A stretch of 64,000 bases of DNA from Acanthaster planci (lineage: Eukaryota > Echinodermata > Asteroidea > Valvatida > Acanthasteridae): the NCBI RefSeq assembly GCF_001949145.1, contig NW_019091360.1:1835231-1899230 (forward strand). The letters run 5' to 3'. Made by a program: the position numbers and the translations under genes. This document shows positions 11,151 through 22,411 of this stretch, piece by piece (the stretch's first letter is position 1; each line of letters begins with the position of its first letter). The notes beneath the pieces were generated by a model. That model ran no database searches. It saw only the letters and a program-made list of their open reading frames with translations, and had not been told where the DNA came from.

Positions 11151-13854
11151 GTGAGTGATTGGTTCGGTCCGCTAGTTTAGAAAGGTCCTTCAGTATCCGG
11201 GATAATGTACGTAATGAATCCGACCCCTCATGAACTGAAAAAGTTTAATTCTCGGAGTATTTGAAAATCTAGGCTTGTGACGGAAAATTGGAGTGACCTA
11301 CAAGAAGAGACAAGAAATGACGGGGCTTAGAGGAACAAAATGTATCAGAAAACTTCACAAATTAATGAATCATCGTTTCCTCAAAATGCGAAGGACGTGT
11401 ACTTCTACAGGTTTTTGTTGACCCCCGATTTTTTAACATGCGACGTTATTGGTGTCTTATATCTCTCAAACCAAGTCTCGAAATCCTTCTAGAGTTCCCT
11501 CTGCATCACATTTCGGGGAACTCAAATGACGGATGATTTTTTTTCGACCAAACTTCAACAAGAGAGTATCAGACCTTCAAACTTGCTGCGCGCATTGCAC
11601 ACAAAAAGTCGCGGTCCCGACAACTCTGGCGAAGCAGCACACTGCAGAGTAACTGCAGGCAACAGGTAATTCGTTGGTAATTTTTGTCCTTTTCTTGTTT
11701 GGGGAAGAGTTATTATGACTTCTCTAATCAGAAGAAGTCTTGCTCCCCGAGTGTAAGACCCAATATAATGTACCACCGCCACAAGGCTCTGCCTTAGGGC
11801 AGTTCCTTAATTAAAGTGCCTAATGGTCATCGTGCCATTGGCTCACTTCCACCTCGAGGAAGCTAGAAATTGTGGTGGAAATCCCACGCATGCACGAGAA
11901 GTGAAGGGAAAAAACACCCAGTAAGTTTACAGGTTTATACACGCAGGACTGATTGCATTCAGAACAGGAGCCATCCTAATCTGGGCACGTGTATAGTCAC
12001 ATTGGATCACTTTGGAGCTTTCCCGTCTTTTCATCAAGATTGCACTTGCCCCGTATCTCGATCATGGACTTTCGGTAATCACCACCCTCGACTTCAAATT
12101 GAGAATCGAAGATTTTCGACTCTCTCAAGTAGTGGAAATCCTGGCAACATGGCGATTTCGTGTCGTTTTCGTGTGTGACGCAACGCGAACGATCTTCGTT
12201 GTAACCGTGAAGCCGAGCTCACACGACATCTGATCGGTTTGGTTTAGTTCAATACCGTCCCAAAGTCGTTCTGTTGATTTGAACCACGAAAATTAAAGTG
12301 ATCGCTCCAAGAGAGGGAAGCGACATAGTAATCCACGTAGAGACGAATCAGCCCTTTTCCTCCCCAAAGCGATCGGAAAACGTTACCTTTTGCGTACGGT
12401 TAACATGAACATTTCCCCAACTCCGTTATTACCGTTCTAAATACTCGTGTAACGCTAAAATGACGTTAAATTCAAATGTCACATTCGAATTCACTCAAAG
12501 ATAAGTCCATTTTTGTAAATAAAATGTCTTGCTCCGTCGGCTCCTTCTTGAAATTACCTGGTTCGAAGGACTTGCCTCACCTGTCATCACACCTTACCGA
12601 AACATTTCATTTGACCACGAACAGTACATTTTTACCCTTAATTAACACTGGAAGATCAACACTAACATTTTGAAAGGAAAAACCGTCCTGTAGTGGGATT
12701 TTTTCTGAAGAAATACCAGTGCTTTTTGGAGTGAAGGACCAAGTTGAGAAAATTCAAGTCGGTGGAAGAATGTTAACTTTTGGAGGAATGATTTTGTGAG
12801 GAGATGTAAGATGAAGAAACATTGACCAACGCGGGAAACACTATAGGGGTCATTTGGCCTTGACGACTCTGCGTGTAATCACCGGCCAGGGTAAATACAA
12901 TTGGGTTCGTCCAACCGTAAAATACAATAATTAGCAATTAAAAGAAATAACAAAAAACACAGAATGAACCAAATAAGTGTGCATGATACAGCCACGAGAC
13001 TTGAGCCATTTTTTAATTGTATGAAAACACTACGGTTCAGAGTTCGGTCTTATGCAGTCAAACATGCAGGTTGTGAATCGCACTGGTACACGGAGTTCAG
13101 AGTTTAGAGATGACATTCTCGCTTGCCTTGTTTACTTGTTGCTACGCTCATGTCTGCTCAATACTGCCATATGTAGTGAACATTCCAATGAACTCCCGCA
13201 CTTAATTTAATGTACGGCAAAATGCCCCGATGTGCGGCACTGCCCGCATAATACGCGTTGTCGGTACAAGACACCGGGCGAGGTTAACATTGCATGCAGT
13301 TTTGCGAAATGAGACGGACATTTTCCCGTCTGTCACCAAATGTCTCTAATTAATTACGATCCGGTGAGTTCATTATATTGTTAAACTATATTTCTTCAGC
13401 TGCCTTGCCTTTTGGCTCAGTTTTTTCCCAGTTTTTCAGCTTTCAGAAAAGTCATTATATTGTGCATGACATCATGGTATATTCTTGCAGCTGACCCAAT
13501 GGCGCATAATATTCAACAGTTTCAGCTGTCGCTGTAATATATCGTTTTGAAACAAAATAACGATTTCGGTGCTGTTACATGTACATGACATTCCAGTGAG
13601 TAATTGCAATGTTTATAGGTCGGGGCAGATTCGACTCTATAGCGTCTGGGAAGAAGTTGCCCCGGAGTTGCCACCGACCGCGGGCGTACGGGCAGGGCAA
13701 CCTTGTCCGATCCTCCTGAAGTCACCTCCAACTTTCTCTTTCTCTGAATAATCGTTCCATCTGAATGCAATTTGAAATCAGTGCCCGAGTTGTGAGTTAC
13801 GATACTCCCTTCCGATTTCGTGAATGACTTGAAAGTTCATCGGTGTCGGTTACG
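11151..13854. other. AT-rich, gene-free stretch
   Basis: No domain-bearing frame and no repeat family recognised. Short open frames near 11.9-12.2 and 12.5 kb (plus) and 13.5-13.8 kb (both strands) lack convincing paired splice signals. Confidence 0.45.
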
Positions 13855-13874
13855 ATTTGCATTTAAATGCATAT
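13855..13874. promoter_or_regulatory. Palindromic POU (octamer) motif
   Basis: The sequence ATTTGCATTTAAATGCATAT contains a perfect octamer ATTTGCAT. It also contains the 14-base palindrome TGCATTTAAATGCA, an arrangement expected to suit a POU-domain dimer. Function is inferred from the motif only. Confidence 0.4.
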
Positions 13875-14454
13875 AGACATCAAATGGAAACATCAGAAGT
13901 AACGGTTAATTGTCAAGATATTTATAACTTGATATTCCACTTGCAGAATATTGTACTTTATCGACAGTGGAGATCATTTTATGTACACGTTTTGAAAAAT
14001 GCATTACATTTTGTCTAAATCTTATTTGCTTTTCCAGCGACGGAAGACTGCGCGGTTTTAACAGTTGGTATAAATGTTTTTGCAAAGTTGTTTCAAAAAC
14101 AATTGGTAGAAGATTTTAGTTTTGTTTAATACAGGTATAGGTATTGACCATAGTCTTTTTTTTAGCCATCAAAAAGCAAATTGTCAACTTGATGCCGCAC
14201 AAGTTGCTAATTTAGTCATTTGTTTTCATGTACACCTACATCCCTAAGAGGAATTTTTGATGGTTTTTGTTCTGGTTGAATTTGAAAAAAAATATGTACT
14301 GATTTTCTTCGTATTTGAATATCGACCGAGCATGCGACGCGACGGCTGATTCGCACGTCGTGTGTTTTGTGACACGACAAGATTGACGAGATGCACAGAG
14401 ACAGTTTGGTTTTACATAATTACGATATGCAACGGGGAGGCAATGTTATCTCAC

Positions 14455-14817
14455 GTCGGCGGTCCGCACACTGCACTTGGTAAGCCATCACGCAAGGTTG
14501 TAAAGTTGAGTCCCGGATTTCTTCTGGTAGTGGGTTAAACCAACCTTTGCGATCAGTTTTCAGTTCGATTCCATCGCCACGGTCAATGTCTACACATGAC
14601 CTATGCACTTCCTTGATTTCCCTCGGAAATGGTTCGTCGGTACGTTCACGCCCCTTTTCAAGTTTTCCTTCCTCGAGTTCCTTTACAGACCGAATAGTTA
14701 TACCCAAGTTGTTGTGAGAATAAAAGACAAGAAACTCGCCACACCGGTCTTCAAGAATGATAAAGGAGCGTAAAATATTTCTGCTGAACTTGTCTGGTCG
14801 TGGTATGGGCACTTTAA
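14455..14817 (-). CDS. Candidate internal coding exon, family unknown
   Basis: The minus strand is open for 141 codons from an in-frame TAA just above 14,842 down to 14,420. Within it an acceptor ATATTTCAG precedes 14817 and a donor CCGAC|GTGAGA follows 14455, giving a 363-base exon of about 120 codons. The product is strongly mixed and charged, with segments such as PIPRPDKFSRNILRSFIILE, FLVFYSHNNLGITIRSVKEL and HRSCVDIDRGDGIELKTDRK. It has no low complexity and looks like part of a globular domain. A second minus frame just upstream (14,943-14,826) also reads protein-like, so a frameshift or a 126-base intron (GTGAGC at 14943 to CAG at 14818) is possible. I cannot name the family. Confidence 0.4.
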
Positions 14818-14882
14818 CTGAAATATCGGTGACCAAAGCCAGTTAAGATTGGGTTTAACTCGATCAGCTACTTTGATTTCAG

Positions 14883-14989
14883 TGATGTCAGGTTGCACAA
14901 AACCTGTGTACTTATAGAAGCCAGTGTTATACATAATGCTCACCTACTTCAATGGAGTGTTCCAGACATAATCGACCAAATCAACAGTC
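14883..14989 (+). CDS. Candidate small coding exon, plus strand
   Basis: The acceptor TACTTTGATTTCAG ends at 14882 and the donor AGTC|GTAAGT has its GT at 14990, so both sites are good. The 107-base exon is open in one frame as 1 base + 35 codons + 1 base, including HKTCVLIEASVIHNAHLLQW. Its entry phase fits the exit phase at 11150, and its exit phase fits the entry at 17582. It lies next to a candidate exon on the opposite strand, so at most one of the two may be real. No family recognised. Confidence 0.22.
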
Positions 14990-17440
14990 GTAAGTTTCAA
15001 TCATTACGCCGCGAGAACCACAACAGGTTGAACGCTGTAGAGGACGGCCTAGATTGCGCATGTTCTCGGGCACGAGACTGGTGTCGCCCCAAGTCGATCC
15101 GTGGCAAGCGGCAACCTTCGTATTCAGGATTGACGGCCCGGGGCCTTGTTGTTGTCTGTGCGTCCTGTCATGTTAATTCCAGCATTATTCAACTGTAGTC
15201 ATACCTTAGTATTCAATTTCCACAGAAATCATTTATTGCACACCCGCTCTCTGTCCATAGACCTGAAATATTCAAAGGGCATTACCGATGACAACGCACA
15301 TGTATGTTGGTTTAAAAAAAAAACCCATAGCATTATGTGTTTATTTGACCATGCAATGAGCCACTTTTTACATCAGTGTTGTTACTGGTGACACATCCAT
15401 AACGATGGCTGTTCCTGTATACATTGTCTTGGATTTACCTCCGTCACTGTCACATTTCGTTTAATGTGGTCGTTACCGGTATCCACCTTTGCTCTTCGCT
15501 GCTTGTCTGAATGCAAGAAACGAATTTACTATGAGATCCCAACGGGATATTTTCTCTGCATAGAAATGAATAGCTGAAGAAAAATCGTCTTGTTTTGTGC
15601 ATGTAAAACAGTTTGTACGATATAATGATTCTTTGGGGGGCTCCGTTTGATTGTACAGTGGGTAACATTTAGTTCTGTCCTCGATTTCAAGGGTCATGAC
15701 TTTGCCGTGCGATTTTGACCTTGGACTTGCCTGCACCCTGCCTTGAGCCCGGTGTTAAACCGGTGCGTACATATCTAAACAAAACCGCGATAAACAATTA
15801 TTCTTCAGTATTAGTTACTAGCTTGTATTCACACTGGTTTTCATCACATTAATGGCTAGGATAATTTCTGAAGGGATGTTCAGCCGCTTCTGTTACAAAA
15901 TATTCCCTGCCTGCAGCGTCACTCTGAATGCCAAAACGATACGTCACCAGCAAAATGCAGTGCGTGCGATAAGGCGAATCTGTCGTCAATGGTACTTCAA
16001 CTTACCGATGTAGTCGTGTCTCAAATTGAGAGAAATGATTGTCACGAGTAATTTTGATACAAAGGATTCGCTAAGATAAAAAAAAAAAAATAGGCGGGTA
16101 AAATGATCCAGTGTCTCTCTCTGATGGCTGTTACATGATCTCGCGGTCGCTTCGGGCTACCCTCGCGCCGTGCCGCGTGGACCCGTCGTCTTTCGGTTTC
16201 TCATCGGTTCATAACGCGCCCGCCGTGCCATCTCTCGCTGCATGCGTGCGTGTGAAAGGAGAGGCAAATTATCACATGAATTGTTAATGGACAGTTTTGG
16301 ACGATTTGATCTGTTACAGTACCGAATAACATACATTATACGAGGGGGCCTTGTGCGTAACTTTTAACGAGAGCTTCGTAACGCTAGCCCGCATGCCGCG
16401 TCCAACTCCAGCCAGGAACTCGTGAAGACCGTCATCACGCAGTAATCCAGCGACGAGGCCGGACGGCGGTGTTCGCACCGTCGTTCAAAGCCATGATTAA
16501 TTCATAATTTATTACCATTACCAGTGCCGCTCATGAGGGTACCACGGCCAGGTCGAAAGGATGATATCCACCCGCATAATTCTTCCGTTAAACCCATCGC
16601 ATTGCATGCAGTTGCCCGAAGGGGGAACAATTTTTCTTCACCTAACTTGAGAGCGAAACATTTAGCAAACCGTCCTTCTTAGAACACTGTTTACGACTCA
16701 GAGGAGATATCTTCCTCTACGAATAAAACAAACCTTTCCCGTTTACTTTATCCTGCATACATATCATATAAATACATATTTCCCAGTTACAACTCAACCC
16801 GCATAACTCGTGAGTGGCTATTGTTTAATGACCTGTCAGATCATTTTTCGTGTACTCATGAGTATAGCCGACCACTCGAGTTCAAAAATAAAAACTTATC
16901 AAATAAGAGACGATTTTTTTTCATCACGAAGGTTTTAAACTTGATGTAACCAAGTCACATGAAACATGTCAGTTTGTGCGAGCTTTCTACTGTCATTATC
17001 AGAGTCTTTCTTTTATGCAGTTACTGCCGAGCCAGATATCGATATAACTTATAAGCAACCAATGAAAATGTTTGCCCAAGAAATTACCGCAGCCTTAGGG
17101 TAGAAAGCGCACGGTCAAAACGCCCACAGGCATGGGCCGGCATTGAATCGATTCACGCTCGTGTAATTTTGGGGAATGAACAGTTCGCAGGAATACTCAC
17201 AGCATAGGCCGAATCGCACCTTTCCGTTAGTTTTTAATTTAAAAAACGTGAGTATTTTTAAGGTTTTATTCTCACCTTGATGATAAGAATGCCGAGTATT
17301 CCAGGATTTTACTCAGACTGCATTATTGTATAAGTTTCGGTCGGATTTTTGTTCAAATACGACTCCTAGTACATTCACGGACGTGGTCTATTTTTTTTTT
17401 TGGCACTACCTCTTGAAATTCACGGTGCCGAAGTCGGCAT
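14990..17440. other. Gene-free stretch
   Basis: No gene recognised. The plus-strand frame of the preceding candidate stays open to about 15,195 but lies beyond its strong donor. A poly-A run lies at about 16,079-16,090. The segment 16,130-16,260 is CpG-rich and non-repetitive. Several TAATTA-like homeodomain words occur but are expected in AT-rich DNA. Confidence 0.45.
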
Positions 17441-17517
17441 GACTTGATTCCATTTCCACAATGGACAGCAGAGGAACGCCGACTTGATTCCATTTCCACA
17501 ATGGACAGCAGAGGAAC
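17441..17517. repeat. Perfect 37-base tandem duplication
   Basis: Two identical 37-base copies start at 17441 (GACTTGATTCCATTTCCACA...) and 17481, with the spacer GCC between them, a period of 40. Perfect identity indicates a recent duplication or a doubled binding site. Each copy contains CCATTTCCACAATGG. Confidence 0.9.
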
Positions 17518-17581
17518 TTTGCTGAAAGCACCGGTGTCTACTCGATAGCTTCGTATTTCCCTTGTAAGCTAAGATTGTCAG

Positions 17582-17818
17582 AACTGGTTGAAGCTAATGA
17601 TGCAATTAAACTTGATAGGTTCAAGCGCCGATTTTCGTGCGGTTCATGTAGCATCGGCTTCTCCCAGGCCAAATCAGCATTCGTTCTGTCGAGAAATTCA
17701 CTCACCACCAGAAACTATGAAATTATTCTTCCGAATCCCCCCCCTCCTCCTGGGCAAATATACAAAAACTCGTTCGTCAATCGAGAGAGTACAGCATACG
17801 CCGTTTCTTCCTCGGCAG
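17582..17818 (+). CDS. Candidate coding exon, plus strand
   Basis: A possible acceptor GATTGTCAG ends at 17581 and a weak donor CAG|GTTGAT follows 17818. The 237-base exon is open as 2 bases + 78 codons + 1 base. It includes LVEANDAIKLDRFKRRFS and a proline run (PNPPPPPG). Its entry phase matches the exit of the 14883-14989 candidate. The frame stops right after the donor. Weak splice sites and no recognised domain keep this low. Confidence 0.2.
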
Positions 17819-20234
17819 GTTGATGATGACGGTGTGCGCAGTGATATCCGAGACTGCCGATATTGTCGGGGGCCAGAGCTCGCCGGGGCTGACACCCCCG
17901 TTTGCCGGCGGGCCTCGGCTCGGGATCACGCGTCGGGGCATTTTGCGACGGGGAGGTTATTCAACTCGAGCTCTCGGAGAGAGGAAAAAATACAACGGAA
18001 AAGGATTCGTGTCAAGAAACGGTCCTAGAGAAGATCAATATTTATTATTTCTTCGTTGTAATGGTTTCCTCAAAATCGCATATACTGGGAATAGAACGAA
18101 ACAATCACTTTATTATTAAAAAACAAACAACCGAAAGCTCCACTTGCTTGATGGTCAAATTTTGCAGTAGCATAGATATTTCGTAGTGGACAAAAGTACT
18201 ATGTGACTTTTTCCAGTTTCTCCTCGTATTGTGAAGATCCTCAAAGTTACGTTCTGAACTTGAAACTCGCTTTTTAGGCCGGTTCATACAAAAGTTGAAC
18301 ACATATTGAGTCAAGCGAATTTCGCTGCAAACGTTTCACGACCTTAAATTCGCTGCGCATTCCCACGAAGTAGGCCTACGAACCGGCTTTTTAAGCCAAA
18401 CGTGTTTCCACCTATCGACACCATAATAACACCCCTCCACAAAAATACTGTGACGAATTTTGCCGAGATTTTATTTCATGTTCTCTTTCCGGTAGGGAAA
18501 CCCAAGGATTCGTCCGAAGTGTTTATGGGCGTTGTAATTCACAAGTCTGAAGAAACGTGAAGACCATTTTAAGAGGTCAGTCATGAGAAATGGCCGATAT
18601 CAAGGGTGGCAAGGAAAGCTGTGAATAAATATTCTGGGGAATTCCACGGAAGAAGACTGGGACTAGAAGCCCAATTCACCTGTCTTGGGAGTTAAAAATC
18701 GGATCGCATCCAGAGCTGGAAGGCTGAGAAAGTTCCTTCCAATAACCTGACCCCTCCCCGCCCCAACAGCTGAAATCAATTCAAGTGAGCACGGTTTTAG
18801 AATTTCTAAAACTGTTCTGTTTTTTTAATCACTAGAAACACAATCCAGTGCTTATTTCAATTTATTGGGCTTGTGGACGAAACATTCGGCTCGGAGTGAG
18901 ACGAAACCATGTAAGAAAAAGGCGGCATGGGTAGATTGCGGTTAATTCGACAAGTGGCTTTCCGTTTCAGCGAACGTATACTTGTATACACTTACAGATA
19001 ACCTGTCAATATACTTGGGCTCAATTTACATTAGTGTAAAATTAGATACAACTGTGACTTAGCGGGAGACAGGTGTTACTTTTGGACTTCTGCACGAAAT
19101 TAAAGTTGTCTGTGATTGAGGTGATAAACGACCGCGTGTTTGTCGCACTTACCCATACATGTCAGAGTAACATGGACGCCGGTGAGGTTTCCTGTAACTT
19201 CTTGCAATGATGTTAAATTATTTTTGAGTAAACAATTTAATCCTATGTGATTAAAATAACTTTCATTTTGTGTGGAATACATGCACTCATTTTCAATCCA
19301 AACCTAGCTGAAGTTGAAGCCACTGCACGTCTCATCAATGAGATGCTCTTATCACTGTTCACAGCGACCTGCCCTCGTAAAAATCTTTCTACGCGAAGAC
19401 AGAAAGGCCGTGTGCAGTCACAGGAAGGGAAAACAATTTAGGCATAGCCTATAAACTATAATGATTGTGACGAAAAACACAGAGAATCAAACGCTGAAAG
19501 AAGAATCTGTGTCGAAGAATGAAGTTTTTCGTCACAAGCGGCGCATTTATCGAATATGAAATAAATCAGTAGAATTAATGTTTGAGTTTACAATTAAGAC
19601 TTGTACCTGTAAAAGGCAAAGGAGCCGTGCAATTGGTTAAAAACGTCTGAAGGCACTATTGTTGTCGGCAATTCCCATCAGCAGTTGGTCGAGATTACCC
19701 CGATCTTATTCTTATTCGGGTGAAAAAAAAACTGACTAGCTTTTGGAAAGAGTTTACCCAAATTTGTAATGTGAGGGAGAGTTAATATTTGAATCGATTC
19801 CTGGTAGCACGTGAGCTTGGAAAGCAAAAATGAAGTTGTTGTTTCTTGTTTGAAAGCGAAGAGGAAAATCGTGCACATCAGAATTTGATGGTGTACATCG
19901 ACGAAGAGTTATGTGAATTTGTAGACAAAAACATAACTAAGATGCCGACGAAATAAAACGAAAGGAATTTCTCAGACATTTCACTTCTCGACAGCTAGTC
20001 ATATGACCACTAAACATTGTAAATAAGCAGAAACTTTAGCACTTCCTTCGCCTCGGTCGTTTTGACAGTAGGACGATATTTGGGGAGGTGGTTCGTTAGA
20101 ATGTTTCATTCTTATAAAGCCTACATTGCATTGGCCAAGTGTGCTGTGGTACTTGTGCACACGACACCCCCCCCTTCTTCTTGTTTGGCTACAGAGCTAT
20201 ACATGAAAACTCTGTGGGCTTGGTACATGTTGTC
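17819..20234. other. Gene-free stretch
   Basis: CpG-rich until about 18,000, then AT-rich. No gene, repeat family or RNA recognised. TAGGCCTA occurs at 18371. Confidence 0.45.
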
Positions 20235-20264
20235 GTAACGTAAACCGTTACGTTAACGTAAACC
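20235..20264. repeat. Palindromic AACGTAAACC repeat
   Basis: AACGTAAACC occurs twice, and TAACGTAA/TTACGTTA forms an 8-base inverted repeat with a 4-base loop. It lies about 25 bases upstream of the compound MITE and might be part of its insertion junction. Confidence 0.5.
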
Positions 20265-20287
20265 CCGCGGTTATCGATATGTATCGG

Positions 20288-20385
20288 GCGACCAGATTGA
20301 GAAAACCACCGTAGCGTTAGCACACGTTGGTACCCTAGAACAAGTGGTCCCCGCGCGTTCCATTCCTCTTCGACCAATGGACTTC
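20288..20385 (-). mobile_element. MITE-like repeat, reversed half of compound copy D
   Basis: Reads as the reverse orientation of the family's right half, from a degenerate GCGACCAGATTGAG end through GCGCGTTCCATTCCTCTTCG to CGACCAATGG. It stops where copy D begins in forward orientation three bases later. Confidence 0.5.
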
Positions 20386-20388
20386 TCC

Positions 20389-20538
20389 AATCGGACGCCA
20401 TAACTGCGGGTGGCACCGAACTCACATGCACATTCTTTGGCTTGACGCGCGCGTGCATTTGGCAAATCACTGCACCCTAGTGGTCGAAGTGGCACGAGCG
20501 CGTACCACCTGCCCATGAGCGTTGTGCCACCGCACTCG
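20389..20538 (+). mobile_element. MITE-like repeat, copy D (forward)
   Basis: Near-complete forward copy. Left part AATCGGACGCCATAACTGCG, core GACGCGCGCGTGCATTTGGC and CACCCTAGTGGTCGAAGTGG, and inner right repeat TTGTGCCACCGCAC. It lacks the outermost right end seen in copies C and E. With the reversed half just upstream it forms a partial foldback. Confidence 0.6.
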
Positions 20539-22411
20539 TATATGTTTCACGCCCATTCGATGTGTAGATATTACCGACTACGACCGTGCGCGGCGGTTCC
20601 TTGACCAGATTCTTATGAACCATACGGAGTTGTCCTTAGCAACTGATTTGCCAATACCATGTTGAGCCTTCTTGTTTTGAAGACTTCGTTTGCACAAAAT
20701 GAACAAACAGTCACATTTAAACTCTGTGTATGTGCTCTAGAAGGCTTAAACCGAACGAAACGCCACCTAATCGTGAAAAGAAATGCTATCTAAGTATGGA
20801 ATTTAGCCTCAAAGTGGTTGCTGAGATAATAACATATCTACATTTTCAATCGATCTCTTGGTTTTTTCCCTCTAAATTTCTCAATTTTAGAAGTTTTTTC
20901 AGAACAATGAGACACTGCATACGACAGGCCAAAATCTCAACTACATAATACAGTCAGTTTTATCTAGCTAGACTTTTTTTTCGACTTTCATGAGCTCTTT
21001 CTGACACTTCTGCGCAGCGTAATCTACGTGCTGTACATGTACATGTGTACATGCACTAAACCGATGCAGCCACGTACCGTGCACGGTAAACTGCGTCTTC
21101 CGGCCTGTTACACGCGTATCGACGTTGATGTACATGTGCGTGTACATGGACATTATGCGTCGGAGCTGATGTGCATGTATTATGTGGTTCATCTATGTAT
21201 AGTGCATGTAAAACTGGGGATATGTACCATGAAGTCATACTTTTCCTGGCAATGTTACAATAACAGATAGACCTCCGTTTCAATAATAAACTTCATGTTG
21301 ACTTTCTGTACTTTTGTGTTCGTCTTTCCTGAGTCACTGAATTCTTACGCACGCAAGGCCGTGAGAGTTTGCGAGATGAACGGAATCGCTGCTGAGTTGG
21401 GTCGATATGCAAACGCGTCCGGTCGGGAAAAGAACAAAAATCTAGCACAAAACTGTCAGCAAATCTATAACCACACCTTTCTCCTCCAAGGCCCACTTTT
21501 GAAAAGTTTTGAATTTTTTGTTTCGCGCCTTCAAAAATCGCATCAAAACGCAAACAAACTACCGCTTACTGGTAGCCTAGTTTGACCATTTTTCTACTGT
21601 TTTTCATTTACATTTTCACAAACCACGTTAGGAAAAGGCCTCATCTTATACCACGAAATATTTTTGGGCAGGTATTTTTATATCCAAAAAGTGAAAATAA
21701 GACGTAAATTTCATGAAAATAAGCAGCTGCTTGCCTGGCACGAATTCTCATGGCCCAGATTACGTATGCAATTGATCCTAAAAAATGGGACATGCGCAGT
21801 TAATAATTTCCCTTTGAAATTACGTGCGCAGTATTGCTTTTAATTCTGGTGGGTCAAATTAAAAAGCTGGTTAGATCCAGCCATCGGAGATACAGTTTTG
21901 CACCGCATGAGAAGTGTAGTGTGTTAATTGACTTCCGAACAGAGAATAATCATTATTACAGACCGACTTAGACCATACATTAATGAGCTGCGCGTAGATC
22001 TGTAGAAAGCTGCTGAGTACTTGCAAGAAATGCTGCGTTACCGTGTTATTGAAGTAAATTCTATCTCGGACGTTAGAGGGCCATTCGCCGTACCTACTGC
22101 TGTGTAAGGTCTCTGTGAAATGAACGAAGGAGGCACCATCTGGAAAACGCGATATCGGGCAAAGGAGCGCAATGAAATTGCAGTGTGTTGGCAGCCTGTA
22201 AGCCTTGACGGGTGATTTTTAGTCTGGGAGTAGGTTGTGTTCAGAGGGGTTATACTATAATGCAATATCAGTCAGGTTTTCTGAGGTTAAGTCAGGTTGC
22301 ATCCATAAGGTACATGTAGCTAGATTTACTGGCCTCGATTGGAGGAGTTTCTAACAAAAGGGTAACTGTGCGGCGGGTTTGGAACAATAATCTCCAGCAA
22401 CCTCACCCAAC
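20539..22411. other. Gene-free stretch with TACATGT-rich patch and a MITE end fragment
   Basis: About 21,030-21,190 is rich in TACATGT and TGTACATG words. At about 21,825-21,866 GCGCAGTATTGC and TTAATTCTGGTGGGTCAAAT match the right end of the MITE family, a solo end remnant. No gene recognised. Confidence 0.5.
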
